Positions 37,732 through 49,226 of a stretch of DNA of 64,000 nucleotides are shown here, piece after piece. How positions within the stretch are numbered: the first letter of the stretch is position 1; each line of letters opens with the position of its first letter. Below the pieces are notes generated by a model. That model was not told the DNA's origin and did no database searches. It saw nothing but the letters and a program-made list of their open reading frames with translations. The stretch comes from JAOPZW01 sp963788935 (GTDB taxonomy: Bacteria > Actinomycetota > Thermoleophilia > Solirubrobacterales > Solirubrobacteraceae): assembly GCA_963788935.1 (NCBI GenBank), contig CAWBIM010000009.1, positions 62,001 to 126,000 of the forward strand, given 5' to 3'. Position numbers and translations under genes: made by a program.

Positions 37732-39597
37732 ATGTGCGGCATCTCCGGCTTCCTGACCGACCACCCCGCGCGCGATGTCCCGATCGTCGAGAGGCAGATC
37801 ACGCTGCTCGACCACCGTGGTCCCAACGCCCATGGCTGGTGGGAGGGAAACGGCGCACTCATCGCCCAGAACCGCCTCTCGATCATCGACGTCGAGGGCG
37901 GCGACCCGCCGATCACGAACGAGGACGGCTCGATCGGGGTCGTGCAGAACGGCGAGATCTACAACTTTCCGAGCCTCCAGGACGAGCTGCGCGCGGACGG
38001 CCACACGCTCGCGACCCGCTGCGACACCGAGGTCATCGCGCATCTCGCCGAAGAGCTCGACCCCGTCGCGTTGGCCCAGAAGCTCGACGGCATGTTCGCG
38101 TTCGCCGTCTGGCGCAACCGCGACCGCCGGCTCGTCATCGGTCGCGACCGCCTGGGCAAGAAGCCGCTCTACTACTTCCACCGCGGCGACACCTTCGTCT
38201 TCGGCAGCGAGCTCAAGGCCGTGCTCGCCCACCCCGACGTCCCGCGCGAGCTCGACGACGACGCGATCGGCCCGTACCTCTCGTTCGGCTACGTGCCGTC
38301 GCCGCGCACGATCTACCGCGGCATCAAGAGCGTCCCGCCCGGCTGCGTGCTGACGATCGAGGACGGCGGCGAGCCGCGCGTCGAGCGCTACTGGCACACG
38401 CCCCGCCGCAGCGACGCCCCCGCCGACATCTCGTACGACGAGGCCGTGGCCGAGGTCCGCACGCGGCTCCGCGACGCGGTCGAGCGCCGGCTGATCTCGG
38501 ACGTCCCGCTCGGCGCGTTCCTCAGCGGCGGCATCGACTCGAGCGCCGTCGTCGCCGCGATGGCCGACCTCAGCGACCGGCCCGTCGAGACGTTCACGAT
38601 CGGCTTCGACGACAACGAGGGATTCGACGAGCGCCCGTACGCGAAGACCGTCGCGCAGGCCTTCAACACGAACCACCACGAGTTCGTCGTCCACCCGGAC
38701 GCGATCGACCTCGTCGAGCGCCTCGTCTGGTTCCACGACCAGCCCTTCGGCGACTCGAGCGCGATCCCGACGTTCCTGCTCTCCGAGATGACGGCCAAGC
38801 ACGTGACGGTCGCGCTGGCCGGCGACGGCGGCGACGAGGTCTTCGCCGGCTACGAGCGCTTCATCGGCGGGGTGGCCGCCGGCGCGTACGAGCGGCTTCC
38901 GACTGTCGCGCGACGAGCAGTGGAAGGCGCGCTGTCGGTCCCGCCGGCGCAGCGCGTCCCGATCGTCCCGAAGGTGCGCCGGTTCGCCTCTCGCGCCGGC
39001 GCGGGCATGCCGACGGCGTTCCGCCAGTGGATCAGCTACGTGCCCGACGAGGACACCCGCGCGCTCACCGGCAGCGCGAACGGCTGGGGTGTCGCCGACT
39101 ACGAGGCCGCGTGGGCCCGCACGGCGGGCGAGACGACCCTCGACCGCCTGCTCGCCCTCAACCTCGAGACGTACCTCCTCGACGACCTGCTCGTGAAGGT
39201 CGACCGGATGAGCATGGCCCACGCGCTCGAGGTCCGCTCGCCCTTCCTCGATCACCAGCTCGTCGAGTTCGCCGCCGGCCTGCGCCCGACGTTCAAGGCC
39301 CGCGGCCTGACGCTCAAGCGCGTGCTGCGCGACGCGGTGCGGCCGGTGCTGCCCGCCGAGATCCTGACCCGCGGCAAGCGCGGCTTCGGCGTGCCGCTCG
39401 ACCGCTGGTTCCGCACCGACCTGCGCTCCTACGCCGAAGGCATGCTCCTCAGCGACGCGTCGCGGGTGCGCCACCACCTCGACGACGGCGCGCTCCAGCG
39501 CATCGTCTCCGAGCACATGGCGGGCGCTCGCAACAACGGCCACACGCTGTGGACGCTGCTGACGCTCGAGGTGTTCCTGCGCCGTGAGGGCTGGTGA
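37732..39597 (+). CDS. asnB: Asparagine synthase (glutamine-hydrolysing), surface-locus type
   Basis: 621 residues, intact. The N-terminal glutaminase has the Cys2 nucleophile (MCGISGFL), the RLSIIDVEGGDPP segment and VQNGEIYNF. The C-terminal ATP-pyrophosphatase has SGGIDSSAV, LAGDGGDEVFAGYERF and LEVRSPFLDHQLVEFA. It makes an amide from a carboxylate with glutamine and ATP. Copies within polysaccharide loci are thought to amidate uronic acids or amino-sugar substituents rather than supply asparagine; here that is inference from context. The stop overlaps the GT2 gene by 14 bp. Confidence 0.92.
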   Translation: MCGISGFLTDHPARDVPIVERQITLLDHRGPNAHGWWEGNGALIAQNRLSIIDVEGGDPPITNEDGSIGVVQNGEIYNFPSLQDELRADGHTLATRCDTEVIAHLAEELDPVALAQKLDGMFAFAVWRNRDRRLVIGRDRLGKKPLYYFHRGDTFVFGSELKAVLAHPDVPRELDDDAIGPYLSFGYVPSPRTIYRGIKSVPPGCVLTIEDGGEPRVERYWHTPRRSDAPADISYDEAVAEVRTRLRDAVERRLISDVPLGAFLSGGIDSSAVVAAMADLSDRPVETFTIGFDDNEGFDERPYAKTVAQAFNTNHHEFVVHPDAIDLVERLVWFHDQPFGDSSAIPTFLLSEMTAKHVTVALAGDGGDEVFAGYERFIGGVAAGAYERLPTVARRAVEGALSVPPAQRVPIVPKVRRFASRAGAGMPTAFRQWISYVPDEDTRALTGSANGWGVADYEAAWARTAGETTLDRLLALNLETYLLDDLLVKVDRMSMAHALEVRSPFLDHQLVEFAAGLRPTFKARGLTLKRVLRDAVRPVLPAEILTRGKRGFGVPLDRWFRTDLRSYAEGMLLSDASRVRHHLDDGALQRIVSEHMAGARNNGHTLWTLLTLEVFLRREGW

Positions 39598-40500
39598 AAC
39601 CGGCGCCGCGGCGGACCGGTCCGTCGCGGCGATCATCCCGGTGTACAACGGCGCCGCGTTCGTCGCCGACGCGATCGAGAGCGTGCTCGCGCAGACGCAC
39701 CCGGTCGCCGAGTGCATCGTCGTCGACGACGGCTCGACGGACGCGACGCCCGACGTCGTCGGCCGCTTCGGCGCGCCCGTCCGCCTGATCCGCCAGGCCA
39801 ACGCCGGCGTCGCGGCCGCGCGCAATCGCGGCGCGGCCGAGGCGACGGCCGAGCGCGTCGCGTTCCTCGACGCCGACGACGCCTGGGCACCGCGGAAGCT
39901 CGAGCGCCAGCTCACCGCCGCGGCAGCGCTGCCGCGCCCAGGGCTCGTGATCTGCGAGCTCGAGCTCTTCGACGACGCGACCGGCGCCACGATCGGCCAC
40001 GCCGCGATGGAGCCCGGCCCGCGCACGCTCCTCGACATGGTCCTGTTCGAGGGCGCCCAGACCGTCTCGTGCAGCTCGACGGCGCTGCTCGAGCGGGCGC
40101 TGTTCGACGAGCTCGGCGGCTTCGACCCACGCCTCAGTCAGTCCGCCGACTGGGAGTTCCTCGCCCGCGCTCTGCTCGCCGGCCCGGTCGCGTCGGTACC
40201 GGAGGCGCTCGTCCGCTACCGCGTGCACGGCGCGAACATGAGCCGCAACGTCCCGCTCCTCGAGCGCGACATGACGTACGCGTTCGGGAAGCTGTTCGCG
40301 CGCGACGACCTGCCGCGCGGATCGTGCGCGACAGCCGGCGCCGCGCCGAGGCGAACCTGCACCGAATGCTCGCGGGCTCGTACTTCCGAGAGCGCGCGCC
40401 GGTTGGCTTCCTTCGCGCCACGGCGCGCAGCGTCGCGCGCGATCCGGCCGCACTCGGCTGGTACGCGCGGATGCCGCTCCGCCGGCTCGGCCTGCGGTGA
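39584..40500 (+). CDS. GT2-family glycosyltransferase (frameshifted)
   Basis: GTG 39584 within the asnB 3' end. About 305 residues after repair. AAIIPVYNGAAFVADAIESVLAQ, CIVVDDGSTDATPDVV, NAGVAAARNRGAAEA and AFLDADDAW (DxD metal site) define GT-A family 2; SADWEFLARALLAGPVASVP is the acceptor-side motif. One indel near 40320 separates FARDDLPR from IVRDSRRRAEANLHRMLAGSYF. The stop overlaps pseG (GTGA), so it is part of the same transcript. Acceptor and donor unknown. Confidence 0.85.
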
Positions 40501-41493
40501 GCCGGTCGCTCGCGTTCCGGTGCGACGGCGACGCGGAGATCGGCGCCGGGCACGTCGCCCGCTGCCTTCCGCTCGCCGCCGCGTTCGCGGAGCGCGGCTT
40601 CGACCCGGTGTTCGTCGGCGCGTACTCGAGCCTCGCGCGGTGGCTGCTCGATCGCAGCGGGCTCCCGCGGGCATCGCCGACGCCCGGCCCCTGCGGCCTC
40701 GGCGACGGCTGGGACGCTGCGGTCATCGACACCTACACGGAGCCCGAGGACGAGCTCTGCGCCGCCGCGACGGCCCGTGCGGTCGCCACGCTGGGCGAGG
40801 CCCGCCGCTGCCCCGAGCGTGGCGTGGTCCTCGACTACCACCTCGACGCCCCGAGCGGCGGCGCTCGCGAACCTCCCCTCGGAACGCGTCGTCGCCGGCC
40901 CGCAGTACGCGCCGCTCGACCCGCGCCTCGCCGCCGCGCGCCGGCCCCGCGCGTCCGTCGCGCGCGTGCTCGTGACCGTCGGTGGGTCGGCGCCCGCGAG
41001 ACGGCTCGTGCCGACGATCGTCGAGTACGTCACGCGTGCGTTCCCGGCGGCGACGGTGCTCGTTCCCGACGGAGCCGCCGACGGCCCGCGGGTCGAGCCG
41101 CTCCCGTCGCCGGTCGCGCTGGTGGACGTGCTCCCCGGCGTCGACCTCGCGGTGTCCGCGGCCGGCGTCACGGCGTACGAGCTGGCCTGCGCCGGGGTGC
41201 CGGCGCTCGTCGTGGCCTTGGTCGAGAACCAGCAGCGCGTCGCACGCGCGTGCGCAGAGGCGGGCGTCGCCCTCGGCCTCGACGGGCTACGATCGGACTG
41301 GGCCGAACAGCTCGAGGGAAAGCTTCGGCGGCTGACGCACCCGGCGGTGCGACGCGCCATGGCCGATGCCGGCCCGCGCGCCTTCGATGGGCGCGGGGCG
41401 GGCCGCGCGGCGCGGGAGATCGAGCAGCGATGGGCCGGTCCCGGCCTCGCGGCGTCCGAGAGCGCGGCTGGTCGCAAGCCCGCGAGCGGCTAG
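40497..41493 (+). CDS. pseG: PseG-like UDP-sugar hydrolase of nonulosonate synthesis (frameshifted)
   Basis: Removes UDP from UDP-2,4-diacetamido-2,4,6-trideoxy-beta-L-altrose, giving the free sugar used by PseI. GTG 40497. Signature FRCDGDAEIGAGHVARCLPLAAAF carries the catalytic His. The second half has VLVTVGGSAPARRLVPTIV and ADLAVSAAGVTAYELACAGVPALVVAL-type GT-B features typical of PseG/MurG relatives (here DLAVSAAGVTAYEL). One extra base near 40858 shifts the frame between DAPSGG and LANLPSERVVAGPQ. First gene of the nonulosonate block. Homology does not by itself separate Pse from other nonulosonate pathways. Confidence 0.85.
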
Positions 41494-41536
41494 CCTCGGG
41501 CGCAACTTCTCTGCCCTCCAACACGCTTCCAACCCA

Positions 41537-42533
41537 GTGGACCTCAAAGACAAGACAATCTTCATCACCGGCGGCACGGGCTCGTTCGGCAAGGCGTGCG
41601 TCGAGAGCGCTGCTCGCACACCACGAGCCGGCCGTCGTCCGCGTGTTCAGCCGCGACGAGCTCAAGCAGTCGGAGATGCGCCGTCCGCTACAAGGACGAG
41701 GACCGGATCCGGTTCTTCATCGGCGACGTCCGCGACCGCGCGCGCGCTCATCCGCGCCACGCGTGGCGTCGACCTGATCATCCACGCGGCGGCGCTCAAG
41801 CAGGTCCCGGCGTGCGAGTACAACCCGTTCGAGGCCGTCCAGACGAACATCGTCGGCGCCGAGAACATCGTCACGGCGGCGATCGAGAACGACGTCCCGC
41901 GCATGATCCAGCTCTCGACGGACAAGGCCGTCAACCCGGTGAACCTGTACGGGGCGACGAAGCTGTGCCGCCGAGAAGATCATCACGCAGGCGAACACGT
42001 ACGCCGCCGACTCCGACGCCCGCTTCGCGAACGTGCGCTACGGCAACGTCGTCGGCAGCCGCGGCTCGGTGCTGCCGCTGTTCCTCCGCCAGGCGCAGAC
42101 CGGCACGCTGACGATCACCGACGAGCGGATGACCCGGTTCTGGATCACGCTGCCCGAGGCCGTCGAGTTCGTCCTCACGTCGCTGGAGCTCATGGAGGGC
42201 GGCGAGGTCTTCGTGCCCAAGATCCCGTCGATGCGCGTCACCGACATCGCCGAGCGCGATCGCGCCCGGACGCGCAGCGGCAGGTCATCGGCATCCGCCC
42301 GGGCGAGAAGCTCCACGAGGTCCTGCTGACCGAGGACGAGTCGCGCCACGCGCGAGGAGCTCGAGGACCGCTACGTGATCCTGCCCGAGTTCCCGACGTG
42401 GCGCACGGCGCCGTACGGCCACGGCGCGCCGCTCGCGCGACGGCTTCCGCTACGCCTCGCGACACGAACGACGCGCTGGCTGACGGCGGACGAGCTGCGG
42501 GCGATGCTCCCGTCGCTCGAGCCGGTGGCATGA
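41537..42533 (+). CDS. pseB: UDP-GlcNAc 4,6-dehydratase/5-epimerase PseB (multiply frameshifted)
   Basis: First committed step of pseudaminic acid synthesis. GTG 41537 (VDLKDKTIFITGGTGSFGKACVE). Family features: NAD loop GGTGSFG, VVRVFSRDELKQ, RIRFFIGDVRD, the HAAALKQVPACEYNPFEAVQTN block, catalytic STDKAVNPVNLYGATKL, FANVRYGNVVGSRGSV and MTRFWITLPEAVEFV. At least nine single-base insertions (near 41605, 41685, 41747, 41968, 42255, 42268, 42352, 42440, 42460, 42475) break the frame while leaving the peptide intact. The stop overlaps pseC (ATGA). Confidence 0.88.
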
Positions 42534-43732
42534 CGCGAGCCGTTCCTCCCCTACGGCCGCCAGCAGATCGACGACGAGGACGTCGCCGCCGTGGCGGAGG
42601 CGCTGCGCGGACCCGCTGATCACGCAGGGCCCGCGGGTCGACGCGTTCGAGGCGGCCTTCGCCGAGGCGGTCGGCGCGCCGCACGCGGTCGCGTTCGCGA
42701 ACGGCACGGCGGCGCTGCACGGCGCCGCGGCGGCCGCCGGCCTGGGTCCCGGCGACGAGATGCTCACGACGCCGCTGAGCTTCGTCGCCTCGTCGAACTG
42801 CGCGCTGTTCGTGGGGGCGCGCCCGCGCTTCGCCGACGTCGACCGGCACCGCGAACCTCGACACCGCGGCGGCGCTCGCGCGCGGCCTCGCCGACGGTGT
42901 CACGCGCGGTGTTGCCGGTCTCGCTCGCCGGCCTGCCGGTCGACCTCGAGCCGCTGCAGCCGCTGCGCGACCGCGGAGTGATCGTCATCGAGGACGGCTG
43001 CCACGCGCTCGGCGGCCGCGCGCCGGGCCGAGCCCGTGGGCGCCGGCGGCCTCGCCGACATGACGATCTTCTCGCTGCACCCGGTCAAGGCCATGACGAC
43101 GGGCGAGGGCGGCGTCGTCACGACGACCGACGACGGCGCTCGCCGACGCGCTGCGCACGTTCCGCACGCACGGCATGCGCCGCCGCAGCGACGCCGACGA
43201 CGTGCTGCTCGGCGGCTGGCACTACGACATCGACGGGCTCGGCTTCAACTACCGCATCACGGACTTCCAGTGCGCCCTCGGCCGCAGCCAGCTGCGCCAC
43301 CTCCCGGACTGGGTGGAGCGGCGCAACGAGATCGCCGCGCGCTACCACGAGCTGCTCGGCGACGTCGACGGGTCTGCGGCTCCCGGCGCGCGCCCGCGAC
43401 GGCGAGGTCCACGGCTACCACCTCTTCGTCGTGCGCTTCACCGAGGGCGCGGCGCGCCGGCGGTTCATGTTCGACCGGCTGCGCGAGGCGGGCATCGGCA
43501 CGCAGCTGCACTACATCCCGATCCCGCTGCACGGCCTCTACCGCGATCTCGGCTACGGGCCGGAGGCGATGGGTGCGCTGCCGGAGGCGCAGGCGCTACT
43601 ACGAGCAGGCGCTGTCGCTGCCGATCTTCCCGGCCATGACGCGACGCGGACGTCGACCGCGTCGCGACCGAGATCCGCCGGCTGCTGAGCCTGCCCGTCG
43701 ACGCGCACCAGGTCGACGCCGCGCGCACGTGA
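42530..43732 (+). CDS. pseC: PLP-dependent aminotransferase PseC (multiply frameshifted)
   Basis: Second step of the pathway: 4-amination of UDP-4-keto-6-deoxy-L-AltNAc. ATG 42530; skipping one base at codon 3 gives MTEPFLPYGRQQIDDEDV, the typical PseC start. DEGT/DnrJ/EryC1 features: LITQGPRVDAFEAAF, AVAFANGTAALHGAAAA, TTPLSFVASSNCALFVGA, IEDGCHALGG, the PLP lysine in SLHPVKAMTTGEGG, and GFNYRITDFQCALGRSQL. About nine indels between 42535 and 43645. The GTG of the next gene overlaps its stop. Confidence 0.87.
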
Positions 43733-44271
43733 GCGCGCTGGTCGCCGTCGGGCGGCTCATCGGCCTCAGGCCGCTCCGCGAGGACGACGTCGGCGAGCGC
43801 TATCTCGCGTGGATGCGCGACCGCGAGGTCCTGCGCTACCTCGAGGCGCGCTTCACCGAGCAGACCCGCGACTCGCTGCTCGCGTTCGTGCGGGCGAACG
43901 CTGACCGCGCGGACACGCTGCTGCTCGCGATCTGCGCGCTCGAGGAGGACGAGCGGCACATCGGCAACATCAAGGTCGGCCCGCTGCACCCGCAGCACGG
44001 GACGGCCGACGTCGGCCTCATCATCGGCGAGCGATCATGGTGGGGCCGTGGCGCGGGCCGCGAGGCGATCGCGCTCGCGACGCAGCTCGCCGCCGAGCGG
44101 CTGCGGGCGCGGAAGCTCACCGCGTCGTGCTACGGCAGCCACGTCGGCTCGGCGAAGGCGTTCCTCGCCAACGGGTGGGCCGACGAGGGGCGACGTCCGG
44201 CGCAGTTCGTCGGGGAGGGCGGCGTCGAGGACCAGTGGATGCTCGGGCTCGTGCTCCGGGAGGAGCGGTGA
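43729..44271 (+). CDS. pseH: GNAT N-acetyltransferase, PseH-like
   Basis: 180 residues, intact, from GTG 43729 overlapping the PseC stop. GNAT layout: GLRPLREDDVGERYLAWMRDREVLRYLEARF at the start, HIGNIKVGPLHPQHGTADVGLIIGE strands, acetyl-CoA loop WWGRGAGREAIALAT, LTASCYGSHVGSAKAFLANGW. By position it acetylates the 4-amino group made by PseC. One of only two uninterrupted genes in this part of the cluster. Overlaps the HisF-like gene by GTGA. Confidence 0.85.
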   Translation: MSALVAVGRLIGLRPLREDDVGERYLAWMRDREVLRYLEARFTEQTRDSLLAFVRANADRADTLLLAICALEEDERHIGNIKVGPLHPQHGTADVGLIIGERSWWGRGAGREAIALATQLAAERLRARKLTASCYGSHVGSAKAFLANGWADEGRRPAQFVGEGGVEDQWMLGLVLREER

Positions 44272-45032
44272 GCCTCAAGAAGCGCCTCATCCCCGCGCTC
44301 CTCCTCAAGGAGGGCCGCTGCGTGAAGGGTCGGCAGTTCGGCGACTTCCGCGACACCGGCAACCCGCTGACCGCCGCGCGCGTGTACGACGCCCAGGGCG
44401 CCGACGAGCTCGTCTTCCTCGACATCACCGCGACCGCCGAGGCTCGCGAGACGACGCTCGACATCGTCCGCCACGTCGCCGAGGAGTGCTTCATGCCGCT
44501 GTGCGTCGGCGGCGGCATCCGGACGGTCGAGGACGTGCGGCTCCTGCTCGGCAACGGCGCCGACAAGGTGTCCATCAACACGGCCGCGGTCGAGCGCCCG
44601 CAACTGATCGAGGAGGCCGCGCGGCGCTTCGGCGACCAGGCCGTCGTGCTCTCGATCGACGTCCGCCGCGCGCCGGACGGGCGTCCGGAGGTCTTCACGC
44701 ACGCCGGGCGGCAGGCGACCGGGCTCGACCCGGTCGAGTGGGCGCGCCAGGCGGTCGACTTCGGCGCGGGCGAGATCTTCCTCACGTCGATCGATCGCGA
44801 GGGCACGATGGAGGGCTACGACCTCGAGCTTGTCCGGTCGGTCGCCGACGCCGTGACGGTGCCGGTCATCGCCCACGGCGGGTGCGGCACGCTGCAGCAC
44901 CTCGTCGAGGCCGTCACCGAGGGTCACGCCGACGCCGTGTCATGCGCGTCGATGCTGCACTTCACCGATCAGTCGGTGATCAAGGCGCGCGCCCACATGA
45001 AGACCTACGGCGTGGACGTGCGGATCGCGTGA
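44268..45032 (+). CDS. HisF-like cyclase subunit, probable sugar-amidotransferase partner
   Basis: 254 residues, intact (beta/alpha)8 barrel: VSLKKRLIPALLLKEGRCVKGRQF, LVFLDITATAEAR, CVGGGIRTVEDVRLLL, GADKVSINTAAVERPQLI, VVLSIDVRR, AGEIFLTSIDREGTMEGYDLEL and PVIAHGGCG. The HisF catalytic acid at strand 1 (CLDVxxGRVVKG) is replaced: the sequence reads ALLLKEGRCVKG. The second acid (SIDVRR) remains. The N-terminal change and the surrounding genes indicate a HisF2-type protein that channels ammonia to a WbpG/PseA amidotransferase instead of making histidine. Its HisH partner is on the opposite strand, tail to tail. Confidence 0.85.
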   Translation: MSLKKRLIPALLLKEGRCVKGRQFGDFRDTGNPLTAARVYDAQGADELVFLDITATAEARETTLDIVRHVAEECFMPLCVGGGIRTVEDVRLLLGNGADKVSINTAAVERPQLIEEAARRFGDQAVVLSIDVRRAPDGRPEVFTHAGRQATGLDPVEWARQAVDFGAGEIFLTSIDREGTMEGYDLELVRSVADAVTVPVIAHGGCGTLQHLVEAVTEGHADAVSCASMLHFTDQSVIKARAHMKTYGVDVRIA

Positions 45033-45661
45033 GCGGCGGTCGCAGGCTCCCAGTAGACGAAGTCCGCGAGCAGCTCGAGCCCGGCCTGCTGGCTCTTCTC
45101 GGGGTGGAACTGCGTCGCGCAGACGTTGTCCCGCGCGATCGCGGCCACGACGCGCTCGCCGTGCCAGGTCTGCGCGGCGATCACCGACTCGTCGTCGGGC
45201 ACGAGGTGCAGCGAGTGGTTGAAGTAGAACGCCTCGCTCGGGCGCACGCGCGCGAGCGGCGTGCCGGCGGCGGCGCAGAGCTCGATGTCGTTCCAGCCCG
45301 TGTGCGGCACCCGGATCTCCGGCGCCGTGATCGCGAGCGGGAGCGACGTCGGCGGCGATCCAGCCCAGGCCGTCGTGCCGGCCGTGCTCGACGGACGAGC
45401 GGGCGAGCAGCTGCATGCCGAGGCAGACGCCGAGGAACGGCTTGCCGTGGCCCAGCACCTCGTCCTCGAGACGTCGACCAGGCCGGTCGAGCGGAGGTTC
45501 TCCATGGCCTCGCCGAAGGCGCCCACGCCCGGGAGGACGATGCGCTCGGCCGCGCGGATCTCGGCCTCGTCGGAGGTCAGCACCGGCTCGCCGCCGACGT
45601 GCTCGATGGCCTTCGCCATCGAGCGCAGGTTGCCCATCCCGTAGTCGACGACGGCGATCAC
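45005..45661 (-). CDS. HisH-like glutaminase subunit (two compensating indels)
   Basis: Class I glutamine amidotransferase of ~218 residues from ATG 45661 (MIAVVDYGMGNLRSMAKAIEHVGG). Oxyanion region RIVLPGVGAFGEAMENL; nucleophile Cys in GVCLGMQLLA; terminal triad in CATQFHPEKSQQAGL. A one-base loss near 45470 and a one-base gain near 45350 displace ~40 residues and cancel out. It generates ammonia from glutamine for the HisF-like barrel. It follows the amidotransferase gene by 21 bp in the same transcript; its 3' end overlaps the HisF-like gene by 28 bp. Confidence 0.85.
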   Translation of the reverse strand: MIAVVDYGMGNLRSMAKAIEHVGGEPVLTSDEAEIRAAERIVLPGVGAFGEAMENLRSTGLVDVSRTRCWATASRSSASASACSCSPARPSSTAGTTAWAGSPPTSLPLAITAPEIRVPHTGWNDIELCAAAGTPLARVRPSEAFYFNHSLHLVPDDESVIAAQTWHGERVVAAIARDNVCATQFHPEKSQQAGLELLADFVYWEPATAAHAIRTSTP

Positions 45662-45682
45662 GGCGGCGGCGGAGCGCGACGG

Positions 45683-47102
45683 CTAGTCGCTCTCGTCCGG
45701 CGGCGCCGGGGCGGCCACCGGCGGCACCGAGGTGCCGTTGCGGTGCGCCTCGCGGCCGTTCGGCCGCCGTTGCGCGCGCCGTTCCCGCCATTGGGCACCG
45801 CGGCGCCCATCGCCTCGGCGGTCGCCTGGCTGAACGTCCCGTGCTCGGCCGCCATCGGCAGCGCGTTCTCGACCTGCTGCAGCGCGCTCGGCACGACCTC
45901 GCGCGGCGCGGACATCCCGGCCGGACGGCGCTCCCACATCTGGTGGTCCCACAGCTCCGCGGCCGACTCGATCTGGATGAGGTCGGGCTGCTGCCACGGC
46001 GACGACGACGTGCTTGGCGACGACCTCCATGAACTGCTCCTCGTCGATCCCGACGTACTCGAGGAACACGTCGAGCGAGGCGGGGCGCTTGCCGTCGTGC
46101 TCGTCGATGAGCTTCGCGGCGCGTCTCGCGGTCCATGCGGCCGTTGCGGATGTCGATCGAGGCCAGGTGCGCGGTGCGGCCGTAGCCGCGCTTGAGGTAC
46201 TTGATGTAGTCGCGCACGCCCTGCATGGAGCACTCGATCTTCTCGTAGCCGTAGCCGTCGGGGACGCCCTCGACGACGTCCTCCTGCCAGCCGAGCTCGC
46301 GCTTGATGAGCTCGACCTGCTGCTTGACGTCCCACGGGATGAACGAGCCGAGGCACACCGAGCGGCACGCCGACGCGGCGTGAGGTCCTTCATCTTCGGA
46401 TAGGTGAAGGGCGCGAGGTCGCGCATCGTCGACGGAGTCGTCGAGCATGCCCACCATGTCCTCGGCGGTGATGCCGAGGTTCACGAAGCGGTTGAAGCGG
46501 CGCTCGTCGACCTCCTCGATCTCCTGGTCGTAGGAGTAGTAGCTCGTGTACTCGGCGCTCGGCTCGCCCCAGAAGATCAGCGGCACCTCGAACTTGACCG
46601 CGATCTGCATCGGGTAGCGAGAAGATGCCGGTGTGGCAGTGCCAGCAGAAGTCGCCCTTGCGCTCGAGCGACTCGAGCATGAGCTTGCGGACGACCTTCC
46701 AGTTCGGGCGTGAAGCGCAGGTACGTCGACGCCGAGCGTCGTGATCGTGCGCTCGACGTTCTCGAGCGTGGTTCGGGCGGTAGAAGCCGTGGTCGAAGCG
46801 AGACGACGAGCGGCTTGAGCCTTGTACTCGCGCACCAGGTACCAGAGCGTGAACGTCGAGTCCTTGCCGCCGGAGAACGGCACGATGCAGTCGTAGTCGT
46901 GCTTGCCGCGGTACTGCTCGATCAGCGCGTCCAGCTCGCCCGCCGCGCGCCGTCCCAGTCGATCGCGCTCCTGCTTGAACTCGACCTGCCGGCAGACGTT
47001 GCAGACGCCCTCGGCGTCGAACGTGATCGACTCGTGGGTCTCGGGCAGGGCGCAGCGGGTGCAGCGCTTGAGCGAGTTGAGCTGTTCGATCGGATCTGGC
47101 AT
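45683..47102 (-). CDS. N-acetyl sugar amidotransferase, WbpG/PseA-like (multiply frameshifted)
   Basis: Converts an N-acetyl into an acetamidino group on a sugar, using ATP and ammonia from HisH/HisF partners. ATG 47102. Zinc-finger-like KRCTRCALPETHESITFDAEGVCNVC; PP-loop CIVPFSGGKDSTFTLWYL; then VVSFDHGFYRPN, GDFCWHCHTGIFSYP, IFWGEPSAEYTSYYSYDQE and GYGYEKIECSMQGVRDYIKYLKRG. The C-terminal ~70 residues are Ala/Pro/Gly-rich and variable. Roughly a dozen indels lie between 46000 and 46985. In Pseudomonas and Campylobacter such enzymes modify mannuronate or pseudaminate; the adjacent genes point to a nonulosonate here. Confidence 0.85.
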
Positions 47103-47147
47103 TCGTGCGTCTCCAACGCGGGGTCTGACCCGCAGAGTTTCGGTCGT

Positions 47148-47871
47148 TCAGCCGCGCAATCCTTCATGTCGGCGAGGCTGGGAGCGCGGCGTATCTCGTC
47201 CAGGATCTCGCCCATCGTAGCGGCGTGCCGGCGATTCCCGAGACGCGCCACGACGGCGCGCACGAACTCGAGGTCGGCGGGATCGTCGACCGTCCAGCGC
47301 AGATCGCCGAGGTGCTCGCGCCCCACGAAGGAGGCCGGCGGGAAGCGTTCGGGATGGCGGCGCATCAGCGTGGTCACGTGCTCCCGGTCCGCGGGCTCGT
47401 CGGCGAGCGCGTCGGCGAGCGCCAGCGCTTCCGGGCTGAACACCTCGACGTCGAGGCCGTCGGGGTAGGTCCGCTCCTCGACGTTGGAGGCGTACATCGC
47501 CCCCGGTCGTCGATGCGGAAGCGCTCGAGGACGGCCTCCACGACCGCCGGGTCGGTCAGCGGGCAGTCCGCCGTGATCCGGATGATCGGGCCCCCGTGCC
47601 CCTCGGCGGCGCCGACGAAGCGCGCGAGCACGTCGGTCAGCGAGCCTCGGTGGACATCGCGCACCGCGCCCCGCGCGGGCTCGGCGACGGGATCGTCGGA
47701 CTCGTCATCGCTCGTCGCCACGACGATCCGTGCGACACTCGGCGGGGCCTCCAGCCGCCGCAGGAGCAGCGCGAGCATGGTCTCCCCGCCCACGTCGGCG
47801 AGGACCTTGCCCGGGAGCCGGGTCGAGGACATCCGGGCCTGGATCACGGCGAGTGCGTCGGCGGCGGGCAC
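47148..47871 (-). CDS. SpsF-type cytidylyltransferase, putative CMP-nonulosonate synthetase (frameshifted)
   Basis: Activates a sugar acid with CTP. The GTG at 47871 gives VPAADALAVIQARMSSTRLPGKVLADVGGETML, the normal SpsF/NeuA-like start; ATG 47919 would add 16 residues and overlap the divergent gene. Motifs: nucleotide loop QARMSSTRLPGKVL, IVVATSDDESDD, IIRITADCPLTDP, and after a frame change near 47510 MYASNVEERTYPDGLDVEVFS. The C-terminus (MGEILDEIRRAPSLADMKD) runs open beyond its expected end; the TGA at 47148-47150 in the next frame is the likely stop. It lies upstream of the amidotransferase on the same strand. Confidence 0.8.
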
Positions 47872-47905
47872 GGCGCCGGATGCTGCCACAGGTACCCTCA
47901 GCCCC

Positions 47906-49222
<1,317 letters not shown>

Positions 49223-49226
<4 letters not shown>

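Noticed and set aside
36427..40038. 1203-codon minus-strand frame across asnB
   Set aside because: Only its 36.6-37.7 kb part resembles a protein (the GT4). The rest is an antisense shadow of asnB joined by chance because stops are rare at this GC.
44268..45661. hisF and hisH as histidine biosynthesis genes
   Set aside because: No other his genes are near, the genes are convergent, HisF lacks its first catalytic Asp, and a WbpG/PseA amidotransferase is adjacent.
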